Assembly (NCBI GenBank): GCA_017962445.1 | Contig: JAGCVI010000031.1 | Location: 93,099-157,098 of the forward strand | DNA: 64,000 nucleotides | Direction: 5' to 3' | Origin: Bacteroidales bacterium | GTDB taxonomy: Bacteria > Bacteroidota > Bacteroidia > Bacteroidales > P3 | Shown here: positions 8,349-17,596 of the stretch, piece by piece | How positions within the stretch are numbered: position 1 is the stretch's first letter | Layout of the letters: each line of letters begins with the position of its first letter | Notes under the pieces: model-generated | What the model was told of the DNA's origin: nothing | Database searches by the model: none | What the model saw: only the letters and a program-made list of their open reading frames with translations | Position numbers and translations under genes: made by a program

Positions 8349-10131
8349 TGCTCTGCTAACCATAGAGAACCTTACCAAGTCGTATGGCGACAAGATGCTG
8401 TTCGAGGACATCAGCTTTGGCATCAATTCCGGTCAGAAGACAGCCTTGATAGCCCGCAACGGATATGGCAAAAGCACCCTGCTGAACATTATTACCGGCA
8501 AGGAACTGCCTGACAGTGGCTCGGTGATTTTCAGGGGCAATGTCAAGATGGCCTATCTGCCACAGGTGCCCCAGTTTCACGACAGTCAGACAGTGCGTAG
8601 TTTTGTCGACATGGCAGAGCGTCCGGAAACCGTCGAACCGTGGGATTTTGAGCAACGCATAGAAGAGGTGCTGTCGCGCCTGGAGGTTGACAAGCTTATG
8701 GACCGCCCCATGTCAACCTTGAGCGGCGGTGAGCAAAAAAAGGTGGCATTGAGTCGTATACTTATCGACGACACCAACCTGCTGCTATTGGACGAGCCCA
8801 CGAACCATTTGGACATCAGTATGATTGAATGGCTGGAGGACTTCCTTGGCAAACAGCGTCTGGCAATCCTCATGGTGACTCACGACCGCTATTTCCTTGA
8901 CAATGTGTGTCAGGAAATCATAGAGCTTGACAATGGCCGTTTGTATCACTATCGCGGAACATACAACTATTATGTTGAGAAGAAGGCTGAGCGAGAATAC
9001 AACGAACGTGCCGAGGTTGAGAAAGCCAAGGGTCTGTATCGCACAGAACTGGAATGGATGCGTCGCATGCCGCAGGCCAGAGGCACCAAGGCTCGTGCCC
9101 GAATTGACGCCTTCTACGAGCTGGAGCAGAAGGCTCACACTCGTTTTGAGGAGAAAAAGCCGGAGCTTAGTGTCAAGACGGAGCGTATCGGCGGCAAGAT
9201 ACTTGAACTGTATAATGTCTGCAAGTCTTATGAAGGACGAAAAATTGTAGATGATTTTTCTTTTGCATTCAAGAAAGGGGAGAAGATTGGCGTTGTCGGT
9301 GCCAACGGCATTGGCAAGAGTACATTCCTGCAGATCCTTACTGAACAGCTGCGTCCCGACAGCGGGCGTGTGGTTGTTGGCCAGACAATAAAGTTTGGTT
9401 TTTATACCCAGTCAGGCTTGAAGGCCAAGGACGACATGCGTGTCATCGACATTATACGTGACGTGGCCGAAATGATAGAGCTCGATAATGGCAAGGAGAT
9501 GTCGGCTCATCAGTTTCTCCGTTATTTCGGCTTTGACGACATGACACAGTACAACTATTTCGGCAACTTGAGCGGCGGCGAGCGTCGCAGGCTGTATCTT
9601 CTGACTGTGCTGATGGCTAATCCGAATTTCTTGATCCTTGACGAGCCGACCAACGACCTGGACATATATACTCTCGACATACTTGAACGTTTCCTTGTAG
9701 GCTACAAAGGTTGTCTGGTGATAGTGAGCCACGACCGTAGTTTTATGGATAATATAATTGACCATCTCTTTGTCTTTGAAGGTGATGGACGAATTCGTGA
9801 CTTTCACAGCAACTATACAGAATACAGAGAACTTAAGCTTAGGGACGAGAAACAGTTGCAGCGACAGCGCAAGGAAGAGAAACCTCGTATCGAGCGACCT
9901 CGTAGCGATAAACAGAAAGCCACATACAAGCAGCAGAAGGAATATGAGCAGTTGACTGCAGAAATAGAGGCCTTAAATAAAGAGAAGAGCGATTTGGAGA
10001 CCTTGCTTAGCCAGGGAATGGAGACCGACCATGTCAAGATTACAGAGGCATCGCAGCGTATAGGAGAGGTGAATGCACTACTTGACGAGAAAGAATTGCG
10101 ATGGTTGGAACTTGATGAGATAATTAATTGA
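8341..10131 (+). CDS. ABC-F family ATPase (Uup/EttA-like)
   Basis: The 596-residue protein has two ABC domains in tandem with no membrane segments. The first has a slightly altered Walker A (ARNGYGKST), signature LSGGEQKKVALSR and Walker B LLLLDEPTNHLD; the second has GANGIGKST, LSGGERRRLYLL and LILDEPTNDLD. A charged linker of about 80 residues separates them and a lysine/glutamate-rich coiled coil occupies the last 90 residues, as in Uup. ABC-F proteins act on the ribosome. Antibiotic-resistance members exist, but the housekeeping context favours a general translation role. It lacks a promoter of its own and is coupled to the upstream gene. Confidence 0.9.
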   Translation: MADALLTIENLTKSYGDKMLFEDISFGINSGQKTALIARNGYGKSTLLNIITGKELPDSGSVIFRGNVKMAYLPQVPQFHDSQTVRSFVDMAERPETVEPWDFEQRIEEVLSRLEVDKLMDRPMSTLSGGEQKKVALSRILIDDTNLLLLDEPTNHLDISMIEWLEDFLGKQRLAILMVTHDRYFLDNVCQEIIELDNGRLYHYRGTYNYYVEKKAEREYNERAEVEKAKGLYRTELEWMRRMPQARGTKARARIDAFYELEQKAHTRFEEKKPELSVKTERIGGKILELYNVCKSYEGRKIVDDFSFAFKKGEKIGVVGANGIGKSTFLQILTEQLRPDSGRVVVGQTIKFGFYTQSGLKAKDDMRVIDIIRDVAEMIELDNGKEMSAHQFLRYFGFDDMTQYNYFGNLSGGERRRLYLLTVLMANPNFLILDEPTNDLDIYTLDILERFLVGYKGCLVIVSHDRSFMDNIIDHLFVFEGDGRIRDFHSNYTEYRELKLRDEKQLQRQRKEEKPRIERPRSDKQKATYKQQKEYEQLTAEIEALNKEKSDLETLLSQGMETDHVKITEASQRIGEVNALLDEKELRWLELDEIIN

Positions 10132-10175
10132 TAATAATTCTAAAACAATAACCTTATAAACCCGTAAACCTTATT

Positions 10176-11537
10176 ATGAATACTTTGGATCAGATGCTTG
10201 CCGATGCCCAGGCCAACAACCGTATGTTGACAATCGGGCAGCTTACAGAAATAGTAAAAACTGTTTCACCGAAAGAATATAACAGTATTATAATCGACAA
10301 CGCAGTGGCTGTTAAGCGATACAACTACTGCTATATGAATGTCTTCACTCAGAAGATTGAATATAAATCAGAATCGCGTACATCGGTGGTTGAACCGCCG
10401 TTGGAGCAACAGATTGTCAATTTGATACGTCAGAGTGGAGGTCCGTTTGTACGTGAAGATGAGACTCGTCTTGTGGCTCAGATGGAGAAGGCTCCGAAGT
10501 TTTCAAGTGACAGGTTATTCAGCAGCACACGCAAGAAGGTGAGCGAGATGGTGAACGGCGGACGTGATGTTAACCACGGATATCTTACTCTGAACACTGA
10601 AGGCGACAAGCTGGCGGCCAAGCAACCCACATTCATTGTCCGTTCGGAATGTAGCGTAAACGACTGCACTGAGTGTAAAGGCCTTGGTGTGGTGCCGCGT
10701 ACAAACAAGGATGGCGTTGTCTTTCAGATTGAATGTCCAGAATGCAAGGGTGTTCGTCGCATAGGCACGGTGTCGTATTTTACTCCTAGTATTGTAGAGA
10801 AGAAATTCGACATGGTACGCTGCCAAGAGGGTTCCATTGAGAACTTGAAAAGCGTTATCATTGACAACCACAAGGGTATCGACCCTGCACCGGTACGAAT
10901 GGTGACCCACTTCAACGGAATTGACCGTGAGGATTTTGATGAACCGATACTGCCGTTTGTCGACGCAATACGCGACAAGACAGGCGAGAACGCTGCGGTC
11001 ATTGATGTCTACTATCGTATCATTCCTTGCTTCACTTTCCAGTACCGTAATGTGCTGACTAGCGAGGTTCGTACAGGTGTGCTCGTGGATCCGTTCCGCG
11101 AACCCGAGCTGGTATTGACTCTCGAAAGCACCAGTCGCAAGATTTTCAGCGGTGTGAAGGATGGAATGAAGAACATAAACCGTTTCTTTGGCAGTCTGGG
11201 CAAGTCATCGGGATATAAGGAAAAAGAGGATGTTCGTCGTTCTGCACGATTGCTTATTGCTGTGGCAGTGGCAGATGGTAAAGTGCGTGAGGAGGAAAAG
11301 CAACTGCTTACTCTTACAATTCAGAAAATGAATGATCTGACAAGCGGAGAACAGAGAGACCTGCTTGCTTTGCTTGGCTCACCCGACAGCAGTTTCTTGA
11401 CAGACGACGACTTTAAATTCCATAGTCAGACAGCTGCAGAGGAGACACTCGCACGTATGCATGAGGTGACCGAAGTTGACGGCGAGGTCAGTGATAGCGA
11501 ACGCGAAATAATTGAAAGACTGCGATTGTCGTTATGA
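10176..11537 (+). CDS. Zinc-finger protein with TerB-like C-terminal domain
   Basis: I do not recognise the whole 453-residue protein. It has no signal peptide or membrane helix, so it is probably cytosolic. At about residues 168-190 lies a DnaJ-like CxxC pair (CTECKG...CPECKG), expected to bind zinc. The last 100 residues have the acidic helical pattern of TerB-like tellurite-resistance domains, with ADGKVREEEKQLL and VDGEVSDSEREII as the two Asp/Glu-rich half-motifs. TerB domains are associated with metal or membrane stress. The next gene overlaps its stop by 4 bp. Confidence 0.6.
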   Translation: MNTLDQMLADAQANNRMLTIGQLTEIVKTVSPKEYNSIIIDNAVAVKRYNYCYMNVFTQKIEYKSESRTSVVEPPLEQQIVNLIRQSGGPFVREDETRLVAQMEKAPKFSSDRLFSSTRKKVSEMVNGGRDVNHGYLTLNTEGDKLAAKQPTFIVRSECSVNDCTECKGLGVVPRTNKDGVVFQIECPECKGVRRIGTVSYFTPSIVEKKFDMVRCQEGSIENLKSVIIDNHKGIDPAPVRMVTHFNGIDREDFDEPILPFVDAIRDKTGENAAVIDVYYRIIPCFTFQYRNVLTSEVRTGVLVDPFREPELVLTLESTSRKIFSGVKDGMKNINRFFGSLGKSSGYKEKEDVRRSARLLIAVAVADGKVREEEKQLLTLTIQKMNDLTSGEQRDLLALLGSPDSSFLTDDDFKFHSQTAAEETLARMHEVTEVDGEVSDSEREIIERLRLSL

Positions 11538-12016
11538 ATGTAAAGAAAACCAATGCCGCCAGGCAGCTCGACAGGCTGAAAATCGCTTACGAGCTGATTA
11601 CATATGAGGTCGACGAATCCGACCTCGGGGCTGCTCATATTGCCGAGCAGCTTGGGCAACCTATCGAAAGTCTCTTCAAAACACTTGTTCTTCGTGGCGA
11701 CAAGACGGGACTGTTTGTGTGTGTTGTACCTGGAGCCGAGGAGGTCGACCTGAAGAAGGCGGCGAAAGTCACGGGTAACAAGAAATGCGACCTTATTCCC
11801 ATGAAAGAGCTTTTGCCGACAACAGGTTACATCCGTGGAGGCTGTTCACCGATAGGAATGAAAAAGGCATTTCCGACATATTTCCATGAAAGCATACTGA
11901 ACTATGACGCTGTCTATTGCAGCGCAGGCCAGAGAGGACTCCAGTTTCGTCTGGCACCCTCCGACCTTGTAAATGCCGCCCAAGGCACAGTTTGTGATCT
12001 GATTTTAAATGTTTAA
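11534..12016 (+). CDS. ybaK: YbaK/EbsC-type aminoacyl-tRNA deacylase
   Basis: The 160-residue protein matches Cys-tRNA(Pro)/Cys-tRNA(Cys) deacylases: an N-terminal helix, the SLFKTLVL strand, a VPGAEEVDLKKAAKV segment with the conserved lysines, and GGCSPIGMKKAFPT near residue 100, whose GxxxPxG loop shapes the active site. It clears mischarged Cys-tRNA in trans. The ATG overlaps the stop of the TerB-like gene, so both are likely translated from one message. Confidence 0.92.
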   Translation: MNVKKTNAARQLDRLKIAYELITYEVDESDLGAAHIAEQLGQPIESLFKTLVLRGDKTGLFVCVVPGAEEVDLKKAAKVTGNKKCDLIPMKELLPTTGYIRGGCSPIGMKKAFPTYFHESILNYDAVYCSAGQRGLQFRLAPSDLVNAAQGTVCDLILNV

Positions 12017-12038
12017 CCTGATTACCGATATCCTTATT

Positions 12039-12848
12039 ATGAAAAAAAGTCTTTTCTCATTTGTGATTTCCGGCCTTATGTTTTTGGCTGCAATGCCTCT
12101 TCAGGCCCAAGTCTCGAAAGGTAGCTCTTTCACAGAGTCTGATCTGAATACTATAGTCAAGATAATAGATAGACAATGCCCCATCTCATTGGGTTCCAGT
12201 GGCGAGATTAGGTCGTGCAAGATGACTACTTCGAATCTCGTAATGGAGTGTGTCATGGATGAGGAATACATCGATCTTGATGCCCTTCGCAAGAATCCAA
12301 AACTGGTTCACTCCAATATCGAATCCATGGTGCGTAACGCCACAGGCTATACAGATTCAGTCTATACCCTTTTGGCACAGTTCGGTAAGGGTGTTGTGCT
12401 AAACTACACTGGCGCCCAGAGTGGTAAAAAACTATCGGTGTCGCTTAAGAACAGCGAATTAAAGGAGATTATCAAAACGAGGAGCGATAAAAGAGACCCA
12501 TTAGAGCTACTTCAAGGCATTATTGAGATTACCAATATACAGATGCCTTTGACTGTCGATGACGGTTTGGTTATCAGTGATGTTGCTATAGACGGAGCCT
12601 ACGTGGTATATAATTGTGTCACTGACGAGGATCTATATTCGATAGACGATCTGAACGATGCGGTTACAGAAATGAAAGAGGCGATAAGCGAGGTTTTCGA
12701 CTTGACAGACATAACGATATTGCAACTCCTCAGATATTGCGCTGAGGCCAACAAAGGCATCGCCTACCGTTACGTAGGCAATCAGACAGGAAAGACCTGC
12801 TTTGTCCCGTTCAGTGCAAGGGAAATACGCAGACTGATAGGAGAGTAG
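12039..12848 (+). CDS. Secreted protein with internal duplication, unknown function
   Basis: Starting at ATG 12039 (MKKSLFSF) the protein has a clear signal peptide ending near LQAQ and 269 residues in total. The mature part consists of two similar halves: each has an acidic hinge (CVMDEEYIDLDALR / CVTDEDLYSIDDLN), an alpha-helical middle, and then a Gly-Tyr rich strand followed by a GKK/GKT turn (NYTGAQSGKK / RYVGNQTGKT) and a helix ending in EII/RLI. This suggests a duplicated periplasmic domain. I do not recognise the family. It is convergent with the porin gene that ends 14 bp downstream. Confidence 0.7.
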   Translation: MKKSLFSFVISGLMFLAAMPLQAQVSKGSSFTESDLNTIVKIIDRQCPISLGSSGEIRSCKMTTSNLVMECVMDEEYIDLDALRKNPKLVHSNIESMVRNATGYTDSVYTLLAQFGKGVVLNYTGAQSGKKLSVSLKNSELKEIIKTRSDKRDPLELLQGIIEITNIQMPLTVDDGLVISDVAIDGAYVVYNCVTDEDLYSIDDLNDAVTEMKEAISEVFDLTDITILQLLRYCAEANKGIAYRYVGNQTGKTCFVPFSAREIRRLIGE

Positions 12849-12861
12849 CGAAAGAAAAATC

Positions 12862-14169
12862 TTAGAAATTGTACTTCACCAGGGCGCAGACGCGGTGGTT
12901 TGCGACTTGGTGAAGATTATTGTTGTCGGCCACGGTTCCGTCTGGCTGTAGGTCTCCGTAGGTTACAGCAGTCCATTCGTATTCAAGGCCGATATTGAAG
13001 GCTTTGACATTGTAGCTGAATGACGGGGCAACGCGATAGACGCTGTTGAGGTGGGTGAAATTGTCACCGCCTTTTAAATAAATACGGTAATCGCCTGAGC
13101 CGAAATCATAAAGAGACTCCCTCGCTCCAAGGTTTTTCATATAGCCAAGAAAGAGATTGGCGCGATATTTCTTTCCATAGGCAATATTCAGGTAGGAGAT
13201 TGAAGCTCGAAGTGGGGCGTAGCTCCACGAGCCGTCATCGTTTACACCAGTGACTCCATATCCCACCAACTGATTGAGATGGCTGGTGTTCTGTGCCAAC
13301 AGGGTGCGGAACTGAACGTCGCATTTTGTGTTATTATATCGGATATATAGTGTTGGCGTAATGGAGGTCACGGTCTCATCGACCTTCTTGGTCAAGCCGC
13401 CGACAAGGGAGTGGGTGCGAGGCTTAATGATTTGAGCGTCGACACCAAGCTGTGCATATAAATCCATACCTCTATAGTTGAGTCCCAGAAACGCTTCAGG
13501 CCAAATAGCGTTGTTTGAAAAATCCAACGATGCCACCGAAGTGGGATCCGAAGCATTGCGCGGGCCGTTGTTCATATATTGCAACTGCCAGAGCAAAGCG
13601 CCCGTAAAGCCCCAGTCTTTCCAATACCTTGTACCTCTGATTTGAGGTGTGCGGCTGTGGGGACGAAAGGGAGCGCCGGCGGCCATGCCCAGCACTTCGG
13701 GCATAATGTCTCCGGAAAGGGGATGCCAGTCTTGTCCCACTACCAACTCGCCGTTGGAACGAGCCAACTTGACATAAGCAAGACGCAGACGCAATATGGT
13801 ATTGTTGGTGCCGAAGCCACCAAAATCGCCTTCCAGTTTACCGCTTGATTTCCACTTCCATAGTTCTGGACCGTGGATGTTTACACCAAAGCGCGACGTG
13901 AGAGCTTGCAAGCGCATCGAGGGAATGCCGTTAAGGTCCTCACTGTGGTCCTCGTTCCAGTGTTCGTCGAAGGGAATCATATTATACTCGCCACCGACGA
14001 CCGTATAGGTCTTGCGACTGTCGAAGGTGAGGTAGTTGCGTATAAAGCCATAAACCATGACAGGCTTTACTTTTACGGTATCACCTGTTGGTGTCACCCT
14101 CGACTCCTGCGCTTCGACGAAAGAGAGAGAGATAAGAGCTGCCGCTGCCGCAAAAAAAAGTTTCCTCAT
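12862..14169 (-). CDS. Outer membrane porin-like protein
   Basis: The 435-residue protein has a signal peptide (cleavage near VEAQ) and a sequence rich in alternating hydrophobic/polar strands with aromatic residues, ending in KYNF, the terminal Phe that marks outer membrane barrels. Phrases such as LEGDFGGFG, RLRLAYVKL and VGQDWHPL resemble DcaP-like trimeric porins. It is the last gene of the arcC-argF operon and overlaps the transporter gene by 4 bp, so it probably brings the operon's substrate across the outer membrane. The substrate itself cannot be read from sequence. Confidence 0.8.
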   Translation of the reverse strand: MRKLFFAAAAALISLSFVEAQESRVTPTGDTVKVKPVMVYGFIRNYLTFDSRKTYTVVGGEYNMIPFDEHWNEDHSEDLNGIPSMRLQALTSRFGVNIHGPELWKWKSSGKLEGDFGGFGTNNTILRLRLAYVKLARSNGELVVGQDWHPLSGDIMPEVLGMAAGAPFRPHSRTPQIRGTRYWKDWGFTGALLWQLQYMNNGPRNASDPTSVASLDFSNNAIWPEAFLGLNYRGMDLYAQLGVDAQIIKPRTHSLVGGLTKKVDETVTSITPTLYIRYNNTKCDVQFRTLLAQNTSHLNQLVGYGVTGVNDDGSWSYAPLRASISYLNIAYGKKYRANLFLGYMKNLGARESLYDFGSGDYRIYLKGGDNFTHLNSVYRVAPSFSYNVKAFNIGLEYEWTAVTYGDLQPDGTVADNNNLHQVANHRVCALVKYNF

Positions 14170-15407
14170 GCCATCAAAACCAATAGTTGTGCGGTGAAGA
14201 TGCGGAGGAACATCGTCAGGGGATAGACTGTTGCATAGCCGGTGTTGGGCAGTTTGCAGCCCTCAGGAGCCATGTTGTTTGCAAAGGCCAGGGTGGGAGG
14301 GTCGGTGTGGCTGCCACCGATGAAGCCCATCAGCGTGTAGTAGTTCATCTTCAGCACCAAGCGGCCAAAGAGACCCACCAGCAGCGGCGGGACGATGGTG
14401 ATGATGACACCGTAGACCACCCACATATAGTGTATGCCGACATTCGAGATAAAGCTGGCGCCAGCGCCCAGACCCACGGCGGCAAGGAAGAGGGCGATGC
14501 CCGCCTCGCGTAACATGTGGACACCTTTGCCGTCGGTGAAGTCGGTGCCGAACCAGCCCTTCTTCACTCCCAACCAGCTGCCGACTAGGGCCACCACGAG
14601 TGGACCGCCGGCGAGGCCGAGCTTGACGGGTGCCTTCAGTCCCACGGGGATGGGAATCTGTCCCACCACGATGCCAAGGGCGATGAAGACGAAGATAGGA
14701 ATGAGCAGGATGGAGCCCTTGCCCTTTTTCTCTGAGGTGGTAACAGTCGCCGAAGTACTGTCCACGGTGGGCTCATTCTTGAGGTCAATGCGGCAGAGGG
14801 GGCGCAACAGCAAGCAGGTGGCTATCATGCCCACAACGGCCAGTGGATAGGCCAAGGCGTATCCTGTAGCCAGTGTGTTGGGGTCACCGCCGATGACGGG
14901 GTCTTTCACGGCTTCCTGGGCCGCTGACAGACCGGGGGTGTTGGTGATGGCACCGGTGTAGACACCGGCCATGTCGGTGAGGCTCTGACTGGCCACCTTG
15001 GCTATGATCACGGTGATACCCACGCCGAGGGCTACATTGACCAGCGCCATGCCGTTCATGGCCAGGCCACCTTTCTTGAAACTCTTAAAAAAACCAGGAC
15101 CAACCTGCAGGCCGACACCTGTGACGAAGAGTATCAGACCGAACTCCTTGATGAAATGGAGCATGTGGTGGTTCATGTGCTCTCCAGAGAAGGATTTCCC
15201 TTCGGCAACAACTTGGTTGTTGAAGTCAATGCCGTAGGCGCTTATCACGGCGCTGATGGCAATGCCCACAAAGAGCACCCATGTGATGCCGAGGCTAACG
15301 CCTTTTACCTTCAGCTTGCCTAGCAGCAGGCCGGCAAAGATGGAGATGGCCAGCATCAGAACTGTGCTGGCCACTCCACTACCTGTAAACAGATTAGTAA
15401 ACCACAT
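14166..15407 (-). CDS. AspT/YidE/YbjL-family transporter
   Basis: The 413-residue integral membrane protein has about ten helices arranged as two repeats of the antiporter duplication domain: GLILFVTGVGLQVGPGFF in the first half and GIALFLAAVGLGAGASFI in the second, both the family hallmark. The motif GAITNTPGLSAAQEAV and its counterpart GGSHTDPPTLAFAN are also typical. In this family AspT exchanges aspartate for alanine. TrkA-C domains, present in many members, are absent. Its position between ornithine carbamoyltransferase and a porin suggests an amino acid exchanger, for example citrulline or arginine for ornithine (inference). Confidence 0.85.
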   Translation of the reverse strand: MWFTNLFTGSGVASTVLMLAISIFAGLLLGKLKVKGVSLGITWVLFVGIAISAVISAYGIDFNNQVVAEGKSFSGEHMNHHMLHFIKEFGLILFVTGVGLQVGPGFFKSFKKGGLAMNGMALVNVALGVGITVIIAKVASQSLTDMAGVYTGAITNTPGLSAAQEAVKDPVIGGDPNTLATGYALAYPLAVVGMIATCLLLRPLCRIDLKNEPTVDSTSATVTTSEKKGKGSILLIPIFVFIALGIVVGQIPIPVGLKAPVKLGLAGGPLVVALVGSWLGVKKGWFGTDFTDGKGVHMLREAGIALFLAAVGLGAGASFISNVGIHYMWVVYGVIITIVPPLLVGLFGRLVLKMNYYTLMGFIGGSHTDPPTLAFANNMAPEGCKLPNTGYATVYPLTMFLRIFTAQLLVLMA

Positions 15408-15475
15408 AGTGATTCTATTATTGTTTTATTGTTATGCTGTCGGTGGCCACGTCAGCCACGCAAAGCAATCAAGCA

Positions 15476-16477
15476 TTAGTCACCGAGGGTGGCTACCATG
15501 ACAGCCTTGATAGTGTGCATGCGGTTCTCGGCTTCGTCGAAAACGATGCTGTTCTCGCTCTCGAAGACTTCCTCGGTCACCTCGATGCCATCGAGACCGA
15601 ATTTCTCATGAACATCGCGTCCAACCTGAGTCTCGAGGTTGTGGTAAGCGGGCAGACAGTGCATGAATTTGCACTTCGGGTTGCCGGTATTCTTCATCAT
15701 CTTGGCGTTTACCTGATAGGGTTTCAACATCTTGATGCGCTCAGCCCAAACCTTCTCGGGCTCACCCATTGACACCCATACGTCGGTGTAGATGAAGTCG
15801 CAGCCCTTCACACCCTTAACGGGGTCGTCGGTAACGGTTACTTTTGCACCGGTCTCTTTTGCAATCTCCTTGCAGATCTTGACCAGTTTTGCATCCGGCT
15901 GGAGTTTCTTGGGAGCTATGATGCGGACATCCATACCCATTTTAGCACCACCGACCATCAGGCTGTTACCCATGTTGAAGCGAGCGTCGCCAACATAAGC
16001 GAAAGTGACCTGGTTGAGGGGTTTGTCGACATGTTCCTGCATGGTAAGGAAGTCGGCCAGAATCTGAGTGGGGTGAGCTTCGTTGGTCAGACCGTTCCAA
16101 ACGGGAACGCCGGCGTATTTTGCGAGCTCTTCAACGGTCTCCTGTTTGAAACCACGGTATTCGATACCGTCATACATGCGGCCAAGCACGCGGGCAGTGT
16201 CCTTCATGCTCTCTTTCACGCCAATTTGGCTGCCGGTGGGACCCAGATAGGTTACATGGGCTCCCTGGTCCTTGGCGCCAACCTCAAAAGCACAACGGGT
16301 GCGGGTAGAGGTCTTCTCGAAAATCAGGGCAATGTTCTTGCCTTTCAGAGTGGGCTGCTCGGTGCCGGTATATTTGGCGCGTTTCAGGTCACGAGCCAGG
16401 TCGAGCAAGAAATTGAGTTCCTTTGGACTGAAGTCTAAAATCTTCAGAAAACTGCGGTTTCTTAAATTGTAAGCCAT
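15476..16477 (-). CDS. argF: Ornithine carbamoyltransferase (likely catabolic)
   Basis: The 333-residue enzyme interconverts citrulline plus phosphate with ornithine plus carbamoyl phosphate. It shows the carbamoyl-phosphate motif STRTR at about residues 56-60, HPTQ near 140, the ornithine-specific loop DVWVSMG near 235 and HCLPA near 275. DVWVSMG argues for ornithine rather than acetyl- or succinylornithine as substrate. It sits directly downstream of carbamate kinase, as in arginine deiminase operons, so it probably runs in the citrulline-cleaving direction (arcB-like role). No argininosuccinate or deiminase gene is adjacent. Confidence 0.93.
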   Translation of the reverse strand: MAYNLRNRSFLKILDFSPKELNFLLDLARDLKRAKYTGTEQPTLKGKNIALIFEKTSTRTRCAFEVGAKDQGAHVTYLGPTGSQIGVKESMKDTARVLGRMYDGIEYRGFKQETVEELAKYAGVPVWNGLTNEAHPTQILADFLTMQEHVDKPLNQVTFAYVGDARFNMGNSLMVGGAKMGMDVRIIAPKKLQPDAKLVKICKEIAKETGAKVTVTDDPVKGVKGCDFIYTDVWVSMGEPEKVWAERIKMLKPYQVNAKMMKNTGNPKCKFMHCLPAYHNLETQVGRDVHEKFGLDGIEVTEEVFESENSIVFDEAENRMHTIKAVMVATLGD

Positions 16478-16532
16478 ATTTATTAATTTTGAATTTAGAT
16501 ATTTGAATTTCGAATTAGTCTAAACACATTGT

Positions 16533-17468
16533 TCATCGAACAATTCTCGTTCCACAATGGGGGTTGTTGAGCTGTCCGGCCTCGGTGATGATGCACTCCT
16601 TGCCGCCGTTCTCGACAAACATGATGGCGGCACGAACCTTGGGTGCCATCGAGCCTTCTGCAAACTGTCCTTCGTCGAGGTAACGCTTAGCCTCGTCAAT
16701 GGTGATTGTGTCGAGAGCCTGCTCGTTCTCTTTGCGGAAATTGATGTATACCTTGGGAACATCGGTGAGGATGTAGAATTCGTCGGCACCGATTTCAATG
16801 GCACAGAGTGCGCTGGCCAGGTCCTTGTCAATGACAGCCTCGACGCCTGTCACGTGGTCGCTTTCCTCAACGACGGGTATTCCGCCGCCGCCAACGGTGA
16901 CAACGATGTTGCCCTGTGTGGCCAGCTGCTTGACAATCTTGATATTGTTAATGCGTGTGGGTCTCGGGCTTGCCACCACTTTGCGCCAACCATTGCCTTT
17001 GGGGTCCTCTTTGTATTTGGCTCCAGTCTCGGCCGACAGACGTTCAGCATCTTCTTTTGTGTAGTAAGGTCCCACAGGTTTGGTGGGGTTCTGGAACATA
17101 GGATCCAGTTTGTTGACTGCCACTTGGGTGATAATGGTGACTACGTTGCGCTGGATGTCGTTGCGAGCCATTACGTTGCGCAGTCCCATTTCAATCATGT
17201 AGGCTATAGAGCCTTGGGTTTCAGCAACACAGAAGTCCATAGGCATAGCCTCGACACCGGCCAGTTTGCCTGCTTCGTGCTGCAGCATAACGTTTCCCAC
17301 CTGGGGTCCGTTGCCGTGACCGATGACCACGTTGTAGTTGCGTTTCAGCAGATTGCATAAGCTGTCGCATGTCTGTTCAACGTTCTCAATCTGCTCTTTG
17401 TATGTTCCTTTTTGGCCGCTTCTAAGCAATGCGTTTCCGCCGAACGCGACCACTGCAAGTTTCTTCAT
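16533..17468 (-). CDS. arcC: Carbamate kinase
   Basis: The 311-residue protein starts MKKLAVVAFGGNALL and has the amino acid kinase fold features GHGNGPQVGN, VVASPRPTRI, TVGGGGIPVV and a Lys-Asp pair (IDKDLASALCA), all diagnostic of carbamate kinase. It makes ATP from ADP and carbamoyl phosphate, releasing carbamate. It is first in a leftward operon with argF, an AspT-type transporter and a porin. Its promoter lies at 17531-17538 and a perfect palindrome at 17501-17518 lies between promoter and start. Confidence 0.94.
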   Translation of the reverse strand: MKKLAVVAFGGNALLRSGQKGTYKEQIENVEQTCDSLCNLLKRNYNVVIGHGNGPQVGNVMLQHEAGKLAGVEAMPMDFCVAETQGSIAYMIEMGLRNVMARNDIQRNVVTIITQVAVNKLDPMFQNPTKPVGPYYTKEDAERLSAETGAKYKEDPKGNGWRKVVASPRPTRINNIKIVKQLATQGNIVVTVGGGGIPVVEESDHVTGVEAVIDKDLASALCAIEIGADEFYILTDVPKVYINFRKENEQALDTITIDEAKRYLDEGQFAEGSMAPKVRAAIMFVENGGKECIITEAGQLNNPHCGTRIVR

Positions 17469-17500
17469 TAGTTGTATATTTTGCTTTTTATCAATTGTTT

Positions 17501-17518
17501 ATATCGTATATACGATAT
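17501..17518. promoter_or_regulatory. 18-bp perfect palindrome, likely operator of the arcC operon
   Basis: ATATCGTAT followed by ATACGATAT is exactly self-complementary. On the transcribed strand it covers about +7 to +24 relative to the start predicted from the -7 box, and ends 33 bp before the arcC ATG. Such a position fits a dimeric repressor. The regulator is unknown. Confidence 0.6.
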
Positions 17519-17530
17519 TAAAAGAAAATG

Positions 17531-17538
17531 CAAATATA
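17531..17538 (-). promoter_or_regulatory. -7 element of the arcC operon
   Basis: The minus strand reads TATATTTG followed by CA. No TTTG is visible at the -33 position, so the promoter may be weak or need an activator. Confidence 0.6.
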
Positions 17539-17596
17539 CATAATATTTTTATATATAGGGAGAAAGGAGTGAAAAGGTCAGCGTAATTGCGCTTTT

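Noticed and set aside
16557-17360. 267-codon frame antisense to arcC
   Set aside because: Shadow of the carbamate kinase gene.
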